This document shows positions 9,543-20,500 of a DNA stretch of 39,682 bases, piece after piece. Under the pieces are notes generated by a model. It was given only the letters and a program-made list of their open reading frames with translations, was not told where the DNA came from and searched no databases. The DNA is from an uncultured Saprospiraceae bacterium. GTDB lineage: Bacteria > Bacteroidota > Bacteroidia > Chitinophagales > Saprospiraceae. A program made the translations under genes and the position numbers. Location: NCBI GenBank assembly GCA_937961455.1, contig CALGNN010000071.1, positions 1 to 39,682 of the forward strand, written 5' to 3'. Every line of letters begins with the position of its first letter. Within the stretch, counting starts at the first letter, position 1.

Positions 9543-9667
9543 ATATTATTGTTTTTATTTATTTAAATATATCAATTCACTTTCAATTAATCACCAAATG
9601 CCATTGAAAGTTTGCATTTAGTGAAATTGAAAAATCAATTTGATTTAGGTGTTTGTATTTCTAATGA

Positions 9668-12202
9668 TTATTTAACGTTGCTTACTTTCTTTGATAGCTT
9701 CACTTTTAGCTCATCACCTTCTTTATTGAGTGTAACATCAAAAATACTTCCTTCCACTGGATTTTCACCAAGAATAAACTCTGCTAATGGGTCTTCCAGA
9801 TATTTTTGAATCGCTCTATGCAATGGACGTGCTCCAAATGCAGGATCGAATCCTTTCTCTGCTAGGAATTTTTTCGCCTTTTCTCCTAAGTTAAGGCTGA
9901 ATCCCATCTCATTAAGTCTTTTGTGTTGAGAAGCAAGTGCAATATCAATGATACTAAAGATGTGTTCTTGCTCCAAGCTATTAAATACTACGACATCATC
10001 AATTCTATTTAAAAACTCTGGTGAGAATGTTTTCTTTAGCGCATTTTGAATAACGCCTTTTGAATCATCGTTGCGATTGTCTTTTCTGGCTTTTGTGTCA
10101 AATCCAACACCTTGGCCAAAATCTTTCAATTGCCTTGCTCCAATATTAGAGGTCATGATGATCAAGGTATTTTTGAAATCTACCTTTCTTCCTAGACCAT
10201 CTGTCAATTGTCCATCATCAAGCACCTGCAATAGGATGTTGTAAACATCAGGATGTGCTTTTTCAATCTCATCAAGAAGGATTACTGAATAAGGTTTTCT
10301 TCTAACTTTTTCTGTCAATTGACCCCCTTCTTCATATCCAACATATCCCGGAGGCGCTCCAATCAATCTACTGATTGAAAACTTCTCCATGTACTCTGTC
10401 ATGTCTATTCTAATCAATGCATCCTCAGAGTCAAATAAATATCTTGATAAGGCTTTTGCCAATTCTGTTTTTCCAACACCTGTAGGACCAAGGAAAATGA
10501 ATGAACCAACTGGTTTAGATGGGTCTTTAAGTCCTACACGATTACGCTGTATGGCCTTAACTACTTTTACGATAGCTTCACTCTGTCCAATTACTTCTTC
10601 TTCAAGATCATCCTTCATAGTGACCAGCTTATTAGATTCACTCTGTGCCACTCGATTAACAGGTATGCCTGTCATCATAGCAACTACCTCTGCAATGTCT
10701 TCTTCAACAACTGGATATCTTTTTGTTTTGGTCTCTTCTTCCCAAGCCACTTTTGCTTCCTCTAATTTGCGCATCAATTTTGATTCCTGATCTCTTAAGT
10801 CTGCGGCTTTTTCATATTGCTGAGATTTTACTGCTTGATTTTTCTTTTCTCTTAATTCCTCAATTTCTTGTTCTAGTTCTTCAATATGCTCAGGTACATT
10901 AATATTTTTCAAATGCACTCTAGCTCCAACTTCATCTAATATATCAATGGCCTTGTCTGGCAGAAAACGATCACTGATGTATCTATCACTCAATGAGACG
11001 CATGCTTTCACCGCATCATCTGAATAGCTCACATTGTGATACTCTTCATATTTTGATTTAATATTTTCTAGAATATTGACCGCCTCCTCAGCTGAAGGTG
11101 GCTCAACCAATACCTTCTGGAATCTTCGATCTAAAGCGCCATCTTTTTCAATATGCTGACGATACTCGTCTAGTGTGGAAGCTCCGATAGCTTGTAATTC
11201 ACCTCTTGCCAAGGCTGGCTTGAAAATGTTACTTGCGTCAAGAGAGCCTGTAGCTCCTCCTGCACCAACGATGGTATGTATTTCATCAATGAAAAGGATC
11301 ACATCATCCGTCTTTTCCAATTCGTTCATGATGGCCTTCATTCTTTCTTCAAACTGACCTCTATATTTGGTGCCAGCTACTAAAGCAGCAAGATCTAACA
11401 TGACAACTCTTTTGTCAAATAATACTCTTGAAACTTTCTTCTCAACGATTCGAAGTGCTAAGCCTTCTACTATGGCAGTTTTACCCACACCCGGCTCTCC
11501 TATAAGGATAGGGTTATTCTTTTTTCTTTTGCTTAATATCTGCGAAACTCTTTCTATCTCAGCTTCCCTTCCAATGATTGGATCTAATTTGCCTTCTTCC
11601 GCTAACTTTGAAACATCTCGTCCAAAATTATCTAGAACAGGTGTCTTTGATTTAGAATTTCCTTTTCTTGAATATTGCGAACTACTTCCTTCTTCTTCTA
11701 AAGGTAAATCACCATCTGAAGGTGTTTGATCATATATATCAGAGTAAGATCCGTCCATTTCTTGTTTTACATATTCTAATTCGGCTTTGAATGATTCGTA
11801 ATCAATATCAAAGTCATTTAATATTTGTGCAGCTAGGTTATCCTTGTGCTTTAAGATGCAGAGCAGCAAATGCTCTGTTTCAATTTTATCGTTTTTATAG
11901 TACTTAGCTTCAAGGAAAGTGAATTGAAAAACCTTTTCTGCATGTTTGTTTAAAGGGATTTTACCTAATTCTACAGATGCTTTTTCAACTGAAAGGCTTT
12001 CATTTTCTTTTTCAATCTTATATTTTAAGTCATTAAAATCAATTTCCAAAGAATCCAAAACTTGCATAGCAAGTGATTCTGGATGATGCATCATCCCTAA
12101 CAATAAATGCTCTGTTCCTATATAGTGGCTTCCCATCCGCTCTGCTTCATTCCGGCTTACAGATAAGATCTTTTTTACCTCTTGTGAAAATCTTCTATTC
12201 AT
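9668..12202 (-). CDS. clpC: ATP-dependent Clp protease unfoldase subunit ClpC
   Basis: ClpC is a hexameric AAA+ unfoldase that threads proteins into the ClpP protease for stress and regulatory proteolysis. The 844 residues carry two N-terminal Clp_N repeats (about 5-145), the first AAA+ module with Walker A GEPGVGKT near residue 234 and [11 protein letters not shown], a middle region with a UVR-like motif ([20 protein letters not shown], about 455-475), and the second AAA+ module with GPTGVGKT near 571 and [16 protein letters not shown] tripeptide near 698 fits the ClpP-docking loop, and the C-terminal ClpB_D2-small domain is complete. The middle UVR segment in place of a long ClpB coiled-coil separates it from ClpB. 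The gene stands alone before infC. Confidence 0.96.
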   Translation of the reverse strand: MNRRFSQEVKKILSVSRNEAERMGSHYIGTEHLLLGMMHHPESLAMQVLDSLEIDFNDLKYKIEKENESLSVEKASVELGKIPLNKHAEKVFQFTFLEAKYYKNDKIETEHLLLCILKHKDNLAAQILNDFDIDYESFKAELEYVKQEMDGSYSDIYDQTPSDGDLPLEEEGSSSQYSRKGNSKSKTPVLDNFGRDVSKLAEEGKLDPIIGREAEIERVSQILSKRKKNNPILIGEPGVGKTAIVEGLALRIVEKKVSRVLFDKRVVMLDLAALVAGTKYRGQFEERMKAIMNELEKTDDVILFIDEIHTIVGAGGATGSLDASNIFKPALARGELQAIGASTLDEYRQHIEKDGALDRRFQKVLVEPPSAEEAVNILENIKSKYEEYHNVSYSDDAVKACVSLSDRYISDRFLPDKAIDILDEVGARVHLKNINVPEHIEELEQEIEELREKKNQAVKSQQYEKAADLRDQESKLMRKLEEAKVAWEEETKTKRYPVVEEDIAEVVAMMTGIPVNRVAQSESNKLVTMKDDLEEEVIGQSEAIVKVVKAIQRNRVGLKDPSKPVGSFIFLGPTGVGKTELAKALSRYLFDSEDALIRIDMTEYMEKFSISRLIGAPPGYVGYEEGGQLTEKVRRKPYSVILLDEIEKAHPDVYNILLQVLDDGQLTDGLGRKVDFKNTLIIMTSNIGARQLKDFGQGVGFDTKARKDNRNDDSKGVIQNALKKTFSPEFLNRIDDVVVFNSLEQEHIFSIIDIALASQHKRLNEMGFSLNLGEKAKKFLAEKGFDPAFGARPLHRAIQKYLEDPLAEFILGENPVEGSIFDVTLNKEGDELKVKLSKKVSNVK

Positions 12203-12405
12203 GTATCTAATGTTCCATTATTAAAATGAGCACTTTGCTCTTTGTAATGTATTATAGTCGAAAATAGTACCATTTATTAATATAGGTAATATTGTCACTT
12301 TTTAATTAAATAAACAACATCTGCACAATATGTTCTAACAGAAACTGTCATTTAACACATTCTTAAACGGAAAATTTGGCAGCTTATTTATAATATTACA
12401 CACCT

Positions 12406-12419
12406 TATCTTTAAAGATA
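12406..12419. promoter_or_regulatory. 14 bp perfect palindrome, possible operator
   Basis: TATCTTTAAAGATA is fully self-complementary and lies between the divergent clpC and STAS genes. Symmetry of this length fits a dimeric regulator site, but AT-rich DNA produces such palindromes by chance and no second copy was found nearby. Confidence 0.3.
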
Positions 12420-12498
12420 TTAGATTTATTTATATATGTCATCTTTCTATTGAAAAAATAAAGCTTTCTAATAATCTATGTTTTATGAGCAAAAAAGA

Positions 12499-12506
12499 TA
12501 TTTTTG
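12499..12506 (+). promoter_or_regulatory. STAS gene promoter -7 element
   Basis: TATTTTTG matches TAnnTTTG exactly and ends 24 bp before the ATG at 12531. The -33 region (about 12477) lacks a TTG. Confidence 0.45.
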
Positions 12507-12530
12507 CACTCCTTAATTAAAACATTATAG

Positions 12531-12908
12531 ATGAAATATTCTGTAGATAAGCAAGCTGACCATTCCCATTTTATCCTTGAAGAAGATAATTTGAACTCTA
12601 TCATCGCACCAGATTTAAAATCTGAATTTGTTTTTTTGCGAAATGAAGGTGTTCAAAATCTGGTATTTGATTTATCTGAAGTTAAATATGTTGACTCTTC
12701 AGGCTTGAGTGCGATTTTGACCGCAAATCGGATCTGGAAAGACTATGGCTTATTTATCCTTACGGGTATTAAACATGATAGTGTAAAGAAGCTCATAGAA
12801 ATTTCTAGGTTAGAAACCATTCTTACCATTATTGGTACCGTAGAAGAGAGCCGTGACTATGTCAAGATGCAAACTCTTGAGAACACACTGTCTACAGAAG
12901 AAGAATAA
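12531..12908 (+). CDS. STAS-domain anti-anti-sigma-like protein
   Basis: The 125-residue cytosolic protein is a single STAS domain of the SpoIIAA/RsbV type with a short acidic tail. VKYVDSSGLSAILTANRIWK (about 51-70) contains the DSSGL loop whose serine is phosphorylated by partner kinases in the family; Ser56 and Ser57 are the candidates. In well-studied bacteria such proteins bind an anti-sigma factor kinase to release a sigma factor. No anti-sigma kinase, PP2C phosphatase or alternative sigma gene is adjacent, so the partner is unknown. The gene is monocistronic as seen here, with its own -7 element. Confidence 0.85.
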   Translation: MKYSVDKQADHSHFILEEDNLNSIIAPDLKSEFVFLRNEGVQNLVFDLSEVKYVDSSGLSAILTANRIWKDYGLFILTGIKHDSVKKLIEISRLETILTIIGTVEESRDYVKMQTLENTLSTEEE

Positions 12909-13134
12909 TTTCAATTTCAATTTTCTTTTTATTTATTACGTAATCTATTAGATATCAATCAATTGCATTGGTATTTAATTTTTTTAGATCGCCCTACAAA
13001 ATTGCTACAGGCATATTTTGGAGCGAACTTTAGTCTCTTGTTCTGCTTAATAGTGTTGTAAATGGTACGGATTTACAATGACTAAACACCCTCGCTTCGT
13101 TTAACCATTTTTAACACCAAACCACATTTAACCA

Positions 13135-16100
13135 ATGAAGAAGCTGTTCATTATAGCTATAGGATTGCTATGGCTACAATCTACAAATTCACTATTCGCT
13201 CAAACAAGAATTACTACAACCAAAAAAGCACTAAGCCAGCAAAAGACGCTGGATGAAAACTTCAAAAAATATGACCTTTTTGAAGTAAAGACAAAAGAAC
13301 TTGTTTCTAAAATTACTGCAGATGATTACAATGGTAAAATACTATTTGAATTTCAGGAAAATCTTAATTGGGACCTAAGTCTTTTTCCAAATTCAACCCT
13401 TGCATCTGAGTATACTGTTAAGGTAGCCACTGAAAGCGGCGATCAAATTGTTCACCCAACAAATAATATTACATATGTTGGTTACCTTAACAACGAGTCT
13501 GATAGCGATGTCAGATTAACAATCACAGACGGTTTTATTTACGGCTTTGTCAGAGAAAAGACAAGAACCTATTACATAGAACCTGCTAGGCATTTTGAAT
13601 CTCTTGCGGAACGAGACATGCATGTTATTTACAGTAGCAATGATGTGATTGAAAATCCTAATATCACTTGCGCACATGAGGATGCAGATGACTTTGCAAA
13701 AAAAGTCGATCATGAAGCACTTGCTGAAAATGATGATAATTGCATCACACTTAAAATTGCTCTTGCCTCAGATTATTTAATGTACCAAAAGTATAATAGC
13801 AGCGTCGATGATGTTATCGCTAGAAATATCGGAGTACTTAATAATGTACAGGCCAATTTCATCAATGAATTTGATTTGGACATTGAGTTTGAAATAGCAA
13901 CGCAATTTGTATCCTCATGTAGCACATGTGATCCATGGTCTAACACTACAAGCCCTGGAGGACTTTTATACGAGGTTCGTGACTGGGGAGAGAATGGTGG
14001 TTTCGGTACACAAGATTTTGCCATTGCTCAGTTTTGGACAAACAGAGATTTTGACGGTACAGTTGTCGGGTATGCATTTGTAAATGGCTTATGCATCAAT
14101 AAGAGATATCACTTACTGCAAGATTTTGTGGATGATGCCGAACAAATAAGAGTAATGACCACGCACGAAATGGGTCATAACATGGGATCTGGTCATGATA
14201 CATATGGTGAATTTGCCATCATGGCTCCCAATCTTACAACATTTACCAATTGGTCTGAATCAAGTAAGGGTCATATTAATAACGCCATTGCTTTGAAAAT
14301 AGCAGACCATCCGACTTGTATGCCTACTTGTGCGCCTGTTGATGTACCGACAGTTAATTTTAATACGGAGGGCTCGTCGCAACTTTGTGTAGGTGAAACG
14401 GTAGTATTTAAAGATAGATCTTTAGGTGCAGTTGATGGATGGTCATGGAGTTTTCCTGGAGGATATCCAAGTTCTTCTTATGATCAAAATGTAGCAGTGA
14501 CCTATAATCAACCTGGAACTTACGAAGTAACACTTGTAGCTTCAAATAGCCTAGGTAGCAGCATGCCGATGACAAAAACTTCATACATAAAAGTATATGA
14601 TGAAGCACCAGAACCTGCGAATTGTATTCCAGGAGGAAATCCAGGAACAGGAGGGATCAAGAAATTCGTCTTAAACGAAATTAATCATGCCTCTTCATTA
14701 GCAAACGTTGATGATATTGTCTATACAGATCACAGTTGTAACTATACAACTGATTTACTACCAAATAAAGAATATCCAATTTACCTCTATATCGGTTATT
14801 GTTTTGGGACTCAGAGTTTTCCAGAATATTTCAAAGTGTTTATTGATTATAATAATGATGGAGATTTTGATGACGAAGATGAATTAGTAGCAGATTCAGG
14901 AAATGAAGCTTATTGTGGAGTTGCTCCGATGCAGTTGTTTACCACACCTTCAAACCCTGTATTTGACAACTTTTTAAGAGTTAGGGTAATATCAGATGTT
15001 AATCCATTTAGTGATGCATGTTATGTGCCTATAGAAGGACAGGTAGAAGACTATGGAGTACGATTTAAAAAACCTGATGTTTTTGCTTATCAACCATCTA
15101 GTTGTCAAACAGAAACTGTACAAGATGCATCAGGAAATGAATGGATCAATATTTTTACAAATCACCAGCTCGTGGCTTCTGTCAATCCAAATGGAAATGA
15201 CTTAGGGAATTTAAGTGTAGACTTTGATGTCCTGCCTTCAATACCACAGTCAAACGGAGTTAGCTTTTTACCAAGGAATTTTAATTTTTCTTGTGATGGG
15301 CCAGATTGTAATGGAGCTTATTTTCCAAGTCCTGTTTCAGTAAAATTATATTACCTAGAGCAGGAGCTGATAAACTATAATATTGAGACAGGTTTATATG
15401 TTGATTTTAACAACATGAACATATCTCATTATTCAGGACCAAATGAAGATTGCGACCCTTTAAATAATGGGGGAGGTTCAACAGAAATTATATTTGCTAG
15501 TGATATTAACAACTATCAATATATTTCTGAGAATAGTCAAGCCCATGTCTTAGAGTTTGATATGAACCACTTCTCGGAAGCCAGTGCTACAGGCACGCTG
15601 AATGTTCTATCAATTGCCATAGAAAATTTTAAAGCTCAATATGATGGTGAGAAGGTAAACTTAAATTGGGACCTAGAAGAGGTAAACGATCAAGGAAAAT
15701 TTACCATCGAAAGATTGACTTCAGGATCATGGATGGCGTTAGGAAGTATCAATGCCAAGCAAGGTGTAAAAACATATTCCTATGCTGACATAAATCCTAT
15801 TAATGGTTCAAATTCATATAGAATAAGATTCGACAATAATGGAGAAAGTAATCATTCTCAAATTCAAATTGTTTCAATCGAATCGAGTGAAAACATTAAA
15901 ATACTATCAAATCCAGTTATTGATGAATCATTAAGACTCACAATAAATGCAAATAGCGATGAGCTTCGAGTATTAACATTACTTGATGCGAGTGGTAAAG
16001 TTATCCAATCAAATACGCAGCAAATAACTGTGGGAGCAAACGAATATAGCATGGATTTACAAGACATAACATCTGGAATTTATTTTATAAATGTCCAAGG

Positions 16101-16140
16101 TGCATCTCACAGAAATACAATAAAATTTGTAAAGATTTAA
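13135..16140 (+). CDS. Secreted M12B-like zinc metalloprotease with T9SS type A signal
   Basis: This 1001-residue protein starts with a signal peptide (MKKLFIIAIGLLWLQSTNSLFAQ). A prodomain-like region (about 25-190) precedes the catalytic domain (about 200-400), which contains the metzincin zinc motif HEMGHNMGSGHD at residues 344-355 and a Met-turn candidate (IMAP) shortly after. A PKD domain (about 407-486), a GEVED domain (about 545-645, with FIDYNNDGDFDDEDE and VEDYGVRF) and a beta-rich stretch follow. The C-terminus (about 920-1001) is a type A sorting domain ending SGIYFINVQGASHRNTIKFVKI. It should be exported through T9SS and anchored to the surface or released, where it cleaves protein substrates. 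A strong terminator follows. The pro/catalytic boundary is approximate. Confidence 0.9.
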   Translation: MKKLFIIAIGLLWLQSTNSLFAQTRITTTKKALSQQKTLDENFKKYDLFEVKTKELVSKITADDYNGKILFEFQENLNWDLSLFPNSTLASEYTVKVATESGDQIVHPTNNITYVGYLNNESDSDVRLTITDGFIYGFVREKTRTYYIEPARHFESLAERDMHVIYSSNDVIENPNITCAHEDADDFAKKVDHEALAENDDNCITLKIALASDYLMYQKYNSSVDDVIARNIGVLNNVQANFINEFDLDIEFEIATQFVSSCSTCDPWSNTTSPGGLLYEVRDWGENGGFGTQDFAIAQFWTNRDFDGTVVGYAFVNGLCINKRYHLLQDFVDDAEQIRVMTTHEMGHNMGSGHDTYGEFAIMAPNLTTFTNWSESSKGHINNAIALKIADHPTCMPTCAPVDVPTVNFNTEGSSQLCVGETVVFKDRSLGAVDGWSWSFPGGYPSSSYDQNVAVTYNQPGTYEVTLVASNSLGSSMPMTKTSYIKVYDEAPEPANCIPGGNPGTGGIKKFVLNEINHASSLANVDDIVYTDHSCNYTTDLLPNKEYPIYLYIGYCFGTQSFPEYFKVFIDYNNDGDFDDEDELVADSGNEAYCGVAPMQLFTTPSNPVFDNFLRVRVISDVNPFSDACYVPIEGQVEDYGVRFKKPDVFAYQPSSCQTETVQDASGNEWINIFTNHQLVASVNPNGNDLGNLSVDFDVLPSIPQSNGVSFLPRNFNFSCDGPDCNGAYFPSPVSVKLYYLEQELINYNIETGLYVDFNNMNISHYSGPNEDCDPLNNGGGSTEIIFASDINNYQYISENSQAHVLEFDMNHFSEASATGTLNVLSIAIENFKAQYDGEKVNLNWDLEEVNDQGKFTIERLTSGSWMALGSINAKQGVKTYSYADINPINGSNSYRIRFDNNGESNHSQIQIVSIESSENIKILSNPVIDESLRLTINANSDELRVLTLLDASGKVIQSNTQQITVGANEYSMDLQDITSGIYFINVQGASHRNTIKFVKI

Positions 16141-16165
16141 TTCTTACTCTCAAATTGGTTAAACT

Positions 16166-16202
16166 AGGCCGACTGAATTCTTCAGTTGGCCTTTTGTTTT
16201 TT
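16166..16202 (+). terminator. Rho-independent terminator after the metalloprotease
   Basis: A 12 bp stem (16166-16177 with 16181-16192, one G-U pair) closes a 3-base loop and is followed by a T-rich run (TTTTGTTTTTT). Confidence 0.85.
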
Positions 16203-16212
16203 CCTTGGAAAG

Positions 16213-16242
16213 TTGCTTAGAATAAAATGAGTTGTATATTTG
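16213..16242 (+). promoter_or_regulatory. tRNA-Lys promoter
   Basis: TTG (16213-16215), a 19-base spacer and TATATTTG (16235-16242) match the Bacteroidota TTG/TAnnTTTG promoter exactly. It ends 25 bp before the tRNA. Confidence 0.75.
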
Positions 16243-16267
16243 CGGAGCTTTTTACAAAAAAGTTTGG

Positions 16268-16340
16268 GATCGCTTAGCTCAGCTGGTAGAGCAACGCCCT
16301 TTTAAGGCGTGGGTCCTGGGTTCGAGCCCCAGAGCGATCA
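16268..16340 (+). tRNA. tRNA-Lys (anticodon TTT)
   Basis: The 73-base cloverleaf folds cleanly. The acceptor stem pairs GATCGCT (16268-16274) with AGCGATC (16333-16339), discriminator A. The D stem is GCTC/GAGC, the anticodon stem ACGCC/GGCGT encloses C-T-TTT-A-A (anticodon 16301-16303 region), and the T stem CTGGG/CCCAG encloses TTCGAGC. The UUU anticodon reads lysine codons AAA and AAG. CCA is not encoded. It has its own promoter and terminator, so it is an independent unit between two secreted-protein genes. No integrase or att-like repeat is evident. Confidence 0.97.
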
Positions 16341-16346
16341 CGATGA

Positions 16347-16388
16347 AAGAAAGCCAATCAAATTCTATTTGATTGGCTTTCTTCTTTT
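16347..16388 (+). terminator. Terminator of tRNA-Lys
   Basis: A 17 bp perfect stem (16347-16363 with 16367-16383) around a TCT loop is followed by CTTTTAT-type T-rich sequence. Its near-perfect symmetry means it could act in both directions. Confidence 0.85.
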
Positions 16389-16614
16389 ATAGCATTTATG
16401 CATCATTAACATGCTTTTTAAATCCAATTATCATTTATTTCTATTCAATAAAATTAACAAGTTTTCTTCCTTTGGCTAGAAATTTGATCCTAATTAGGGG
16501 AATTGTCTTATGAAACGTGCAAAAAATCGAGGATATCGTTTAGAATATATTTTTTAATAGTATTTTAGCGCTGCCCTTTTAATCGAAATCAAATAAAATA
16601 AACAAGTAATACGT

Positions 16615-17454
16615 ATGAAAAGCTTATTTCAAATAGCATTTTTAGTTTGTGCAACATGTGTTGTTAGTTTCGGGCAAATAAAAACACCAGCAGCTAGCCC
16701 AGCATGCAAAATGACACAAACAGTAGGATTGACAGATGTAACTATTGAATATTCAAGACCTAGTGTAAAAGGAAGAACCATTTTCGGTGACTTAGTACCT
16801 TACGATAAGATTTGGAGATTTGGGGCGAATCAAGCTACCAAAATGTCTTTCTCAACGGATGTTAATCTTGGAGGTCAAGATTTAGAAAAAGGAACATATG
16901 CAGTTTTAGCTACTCCTTCAAAAGGAAGTTGGAATATTATGTTTTACCCTTTTGAAGCAAGTGGTTTTGGTGGATATGTTGAAAAAACACCTGCTGCAAC
17001 AGCTGTTGCAAAAACAGTTTCAATGAATCAATCTGTGGAGAGTTTCATGATTACCATTGATAACTTAAGAGATAACAGTGCAGACCTCATTATCATATGG
17101 GATAAGACAATGGCTATGCTACCGATCAAAGTTAATGCTAGAGATATGGTACAGGCTAACATTGATAAAGTTATGGCGGGACCTTCTGCTGGAGACTTTT
17201 ATAATGCTGCTGGCTTTTACTTAAATGAAGGAAAGAATCTTGATAAAGCCTTAGAATGGATGAATAAATCTATTGAAATGGGTAACGACAGATTTTGGAC
17301 TCAAAGAAGAAAATCTGAAATATTAGCAGGTTTAGGAAAATACAGAGAAGCTATTGCAGCGGCAAAAGTTTCACTAAAAATGGCTACTGAAGCTGGAAAT
17401 AATGACTATGTTAAGATTAACAATAATAACATAGCCAAGTGGACTAAAATGTAA
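16615..17454 (+). CDS. Exported DUF2911 protein with TPR-like C-terminus
   Basis: The 279 residues start with a signal peptide (MKSLFQIAFLVCATCVVSFGQ). The body (about 30-175) is a DUF2911 domain, recognisable by VTIEYSRPSVKGRTIFG, LVPYDKIWRFGANQATK and the KGTYAVLATPSKGSWNIMFYP block. This family is common in Bacteroidota and predicted to be periplasmic; its function is not established. The C-terminal part (about 192-270) forms helical TPR-like hairpins. It lacks a T9SS sorting domain and a lipobox, so it is probably periplasmic. It stands alone, followed by a terminator. Confidence 0.88.
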   Translation: MKSLFQIAFLVCATCVVSFGQIKTPAASPACKMTQTVGLTDVTIEYSRPSVKGRTIFGDLVPYDKIWRFGANQATKMSFSTDVNLGGQDLEKGTYAVLATPSKGSWNIMFYPFEASGFGGYVEKTPAATAVAKTVSMNQSVESFMITIDNLRDNSADLIIIWDKTMAMLPIKVNARDMVQANIDKVMAGPSAGDFYNAAGFYLNEGKNLDKALEWMNKSIEMGNDRFWTQRRKSEILAGLGKYREAIAAAKVSLKMATEAGNNDYVKINNNNIAKWTKM

Positions 17455-17490
17455 GAATCAAAACTGGATTTAACTTACCTAGTTTTTGTT

Positions 17491-17526
17491 GAATCTGTGG
17501 CTGTTAAGCCACGGATTCTTTTTTTT
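17491..17526 (+). terminator. Rho-independent terminator after the DUF2911 gene
   Basis: A 12 bp stem (17491-17502 with 17507-17518, one wobble pair) with a GTTA loop is followed by eight T residues. Confidence 0.9.
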
Positions 17527-17574
17527 ACACCAAGTTCTAAGCATTCTTTTTTTTACTATTAAATCGACTTAATA

Positions 17575-20500
17575 ATGATTGAAAATGCATTGTCTAAGAA
17601 GCTTATTAAGCTTATCCCCCCTTTAATATTTACTTTTTTCTTTACATTATCTGGCCTCTATGCTCAAAAGGCTCAAAAAAGATATGTAAACCCTGATGTT
17701 ATAGAAGGCACTTTAGTTAAAGAAACAGTTCCACTAAGAGATTTTGTTGAACCACCTTTTGATGGTGTAATCGTCAAAGGAGAAAAATTGGGTTATCACC
17801 CAAAATCAGATTGGGTCTTAAATGATAGTATCAATCCAAATGCAAAACCTGCAGGGATGGATCCAGCATGGCAGACAAAGTATGCTGCTCCAAACTTAAA
17901 CAAAGCTTTAGATAAAAGTTTTGAAGGATTAGGCTATTCAGGGGTAAATCCTCCTGATCCAGCTGTAGACGTTGGACCTAATCATGTAATCCAAATGATT
18001 AACGGAAGTGGTGGAGCTTTCTTTATTATTTATGATAAAGATGGCAATGTACTCCAAGGTCAAACCTATTTTGATTCCTTTACAGGAATAGGGGGACTTG
18101 GTGATCCAATCGTATTGTACGATCAGGGTGCTGATAGATGGATGATGAGTGAATTTTCTGCTTCTGGTAATTTATTAGTTGTAGCTATTTCACAAACTCC
18201 TGATCCAGAGGGTGCATGGTATGTATATAGTTATCAAGCTACTAATTTCCCTGATTATCCAAAGTATGGAATTTGGAATGATGCTTACATTGTCACCTCT
18301 AATGAAAATAGTCCTGCTATTTATGCTTTAGATAGAACACAAATGCTTGCAGGAACTGCTGGTTCAGCCCAAAGATTTACAGCTCCATCATATGGTACCA
18401 TTGGTTTTCAAGCTCTAACACCAGTTGATGTCGATGGAGACAATATGCCAGATGCAAACTCCCCTGCATTAGTCATGAGAATGGCTGATGATGCTTGGGA
18501 TACGAATCTAAGTCAAGATCAATTAGAAATCTTTGAACTTGATATTGATTTTGCCACTCCTAGCAATACCACTTTTACAGAAGTGCAAAATATCGCTACT
18601 GATCCATTTGATACACATTTATGTGGATATACTTCTTTCTCTTGTATTGAGCAATCTGGAAGTGGAACTACACTTGATCCACTTAGAGAAGTATTGATGA
18701 ATAGAATCATGTACAGAAGATTTGGTTCTTATGAAGCAATGGTAATGAGTCACGTAACTGATGTAACTGGTGGTGATGATGCTGGAATCAGATGGTATGA
18801 ATTGAGAAGAAGCACACCTTCAAGCAACTGGACGATTTATCAACAAGGTACATATGCTCCAGACTCAGAATCAAGATGGATGTCTGCTATTGGTATCAAT
18901 GCTGATGGAAGTATCGGCTTGGCTTACAGCACTTCAAGTTCTTCTACATTCCCAAGTTTAAAATATACAGGTAGAAAAGAATGTGATCCGCTTGGAACCA
19001 TGACTGAACCTGAAACAACCATCGTTGCAGGAACATCTCCAAATGGTAGTAATAGATATGGTGATTATGCCGCAATGGGTGTGGATCCTTCCGATGGATC
19101 TTTTTGGTTTACGGGAGAATACAATCCAGCTTCAAATTGGAGTACGAGAGTAGCTCAGTTTAGCATTGGACTTTGCACTCCTGTAGTTTCTTTTTCAGGT
19201 AATCAAGCCGATGTAAACGAGCAAGATGCTTCAGTTAACAATAATTGTCTTCCTTACCAAGAAGTGACAGTTACCATTGGTATTGGTCAGGCAGCTTCAG
19301 TAGACCCAACGGTGACGCTTAGTCTAGCAGGTTCAGCTACACAAGGGTTAGATTACGCAGCTCCTGCAAATTTATCTGCTACCTTGACTGCAGCTAATCC
19401 AACAGCAGACTTCGTATTCCAAATTTACAATGATGCAGTAGTAGAAACAGTAGAAGATATTATTGTAAACTATACGCTTAATGCAAATGGGGGTGATGCA
19501 ACGACGGGTTCAAACAATCAAAGTTTTACAATTAATATCACCAGTGAAGATATTGCTCCAATCAATGCAGGCGGCTCTGTAGTTTCTGTTTTTTTAGAAG
19601 ATTTCGAGTCAAACAGCTTAGGGCAATTTACCACGACTAATCCTTCAGGAGATACTCCATGGGCGGTTGGTACGGCTGCTTCTGCTAGTTCAGATGCTAT
19701 CACTATACCGAGTCCTCCATCAGGAAGCATCTTTGCATTTATCAATGATGATGCTTGCGATTGTGTTCAAAATGATGTTATCATGGAAAGTAATAGTATT
19801 GATTTGAGCGCCGCTACAGCAGCAAGTTTGAGTTTTGATTATTACTATGAAGACAATACATATCAGGGTGATCAAGAAGATTTGGATGTAGAAATATCTA
19901 TAGATGGAGGAAGCACATATACATTGCTTCAAGACTTAGGAGGTGTGACAGCATGGACAGCTGTAACTATTGATCTTACGCCTTATATAGGACAATCAAA
20001 TGTCACAATTGCTTTTAGATATAGTGATGGAACAGGTTGGTTGTACGCTGCCGCTGTTGATAGGGTAGAAGTAGAAATAAACTTGAATGTAGAAGTTCAA
20101 TCAACAGTAAATACAAGCGTAGCTGCTGAAGAATATTTAGGTGCAAATTCTACCGTACATTTTTATGATCCTACTTCTGGAAACATTATGCTAAGTATCA
20201 ACAATACCAGCTCGCATGATTACGGATGTACAACGGTTGAAGTAGATAGGGCAGGGGTGTCTGCACTACAATTTTCAAGTGCGACAACATCAGACTTCGT
20301 TTCTTCTAAAACTTTTAAAATTACACCAACCAATGCAAGTTCGAGTGGAACTTATGATTTAGAACTGTATTACACAGACGCTGAAATTACAGGTTGGGAG
20401 ACTGCAACTTCAAATAATAGAACAGATATAGAAATTGTAAAAGTGGCGGGTAACAATCAAATAAGTGATGTGACGCCTTCAAACGCTTCATCCTATACCA

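Larger units (their letters stand above)
12203..12530. other. Divergent intergenic region between clpC and the STAS gene
   Basis: This 328 bp stretch is very AT-rich and contains only trivial ORFs. It holds the -7 element of the STAS gene at its right end and a 14 bp perfect palindrome in the middle. I find no perfect TAnnTTTG match for clpC on the minus strand. No RNA gene is recognisable. Confidence 0.6.

Noticed and set aside
10389-11729. Open frames on the plus strand inside clpC
   Set aside because: They are antisense to a well-conserved gene and have low-complexity Ser/Thr-rich products with no family pattern.
16268-16388. tRNA-Lys as an integration site
   Set aside because: No integrase, no direct repeat of the tRNA 3' end and no change in composition were seen nearby.
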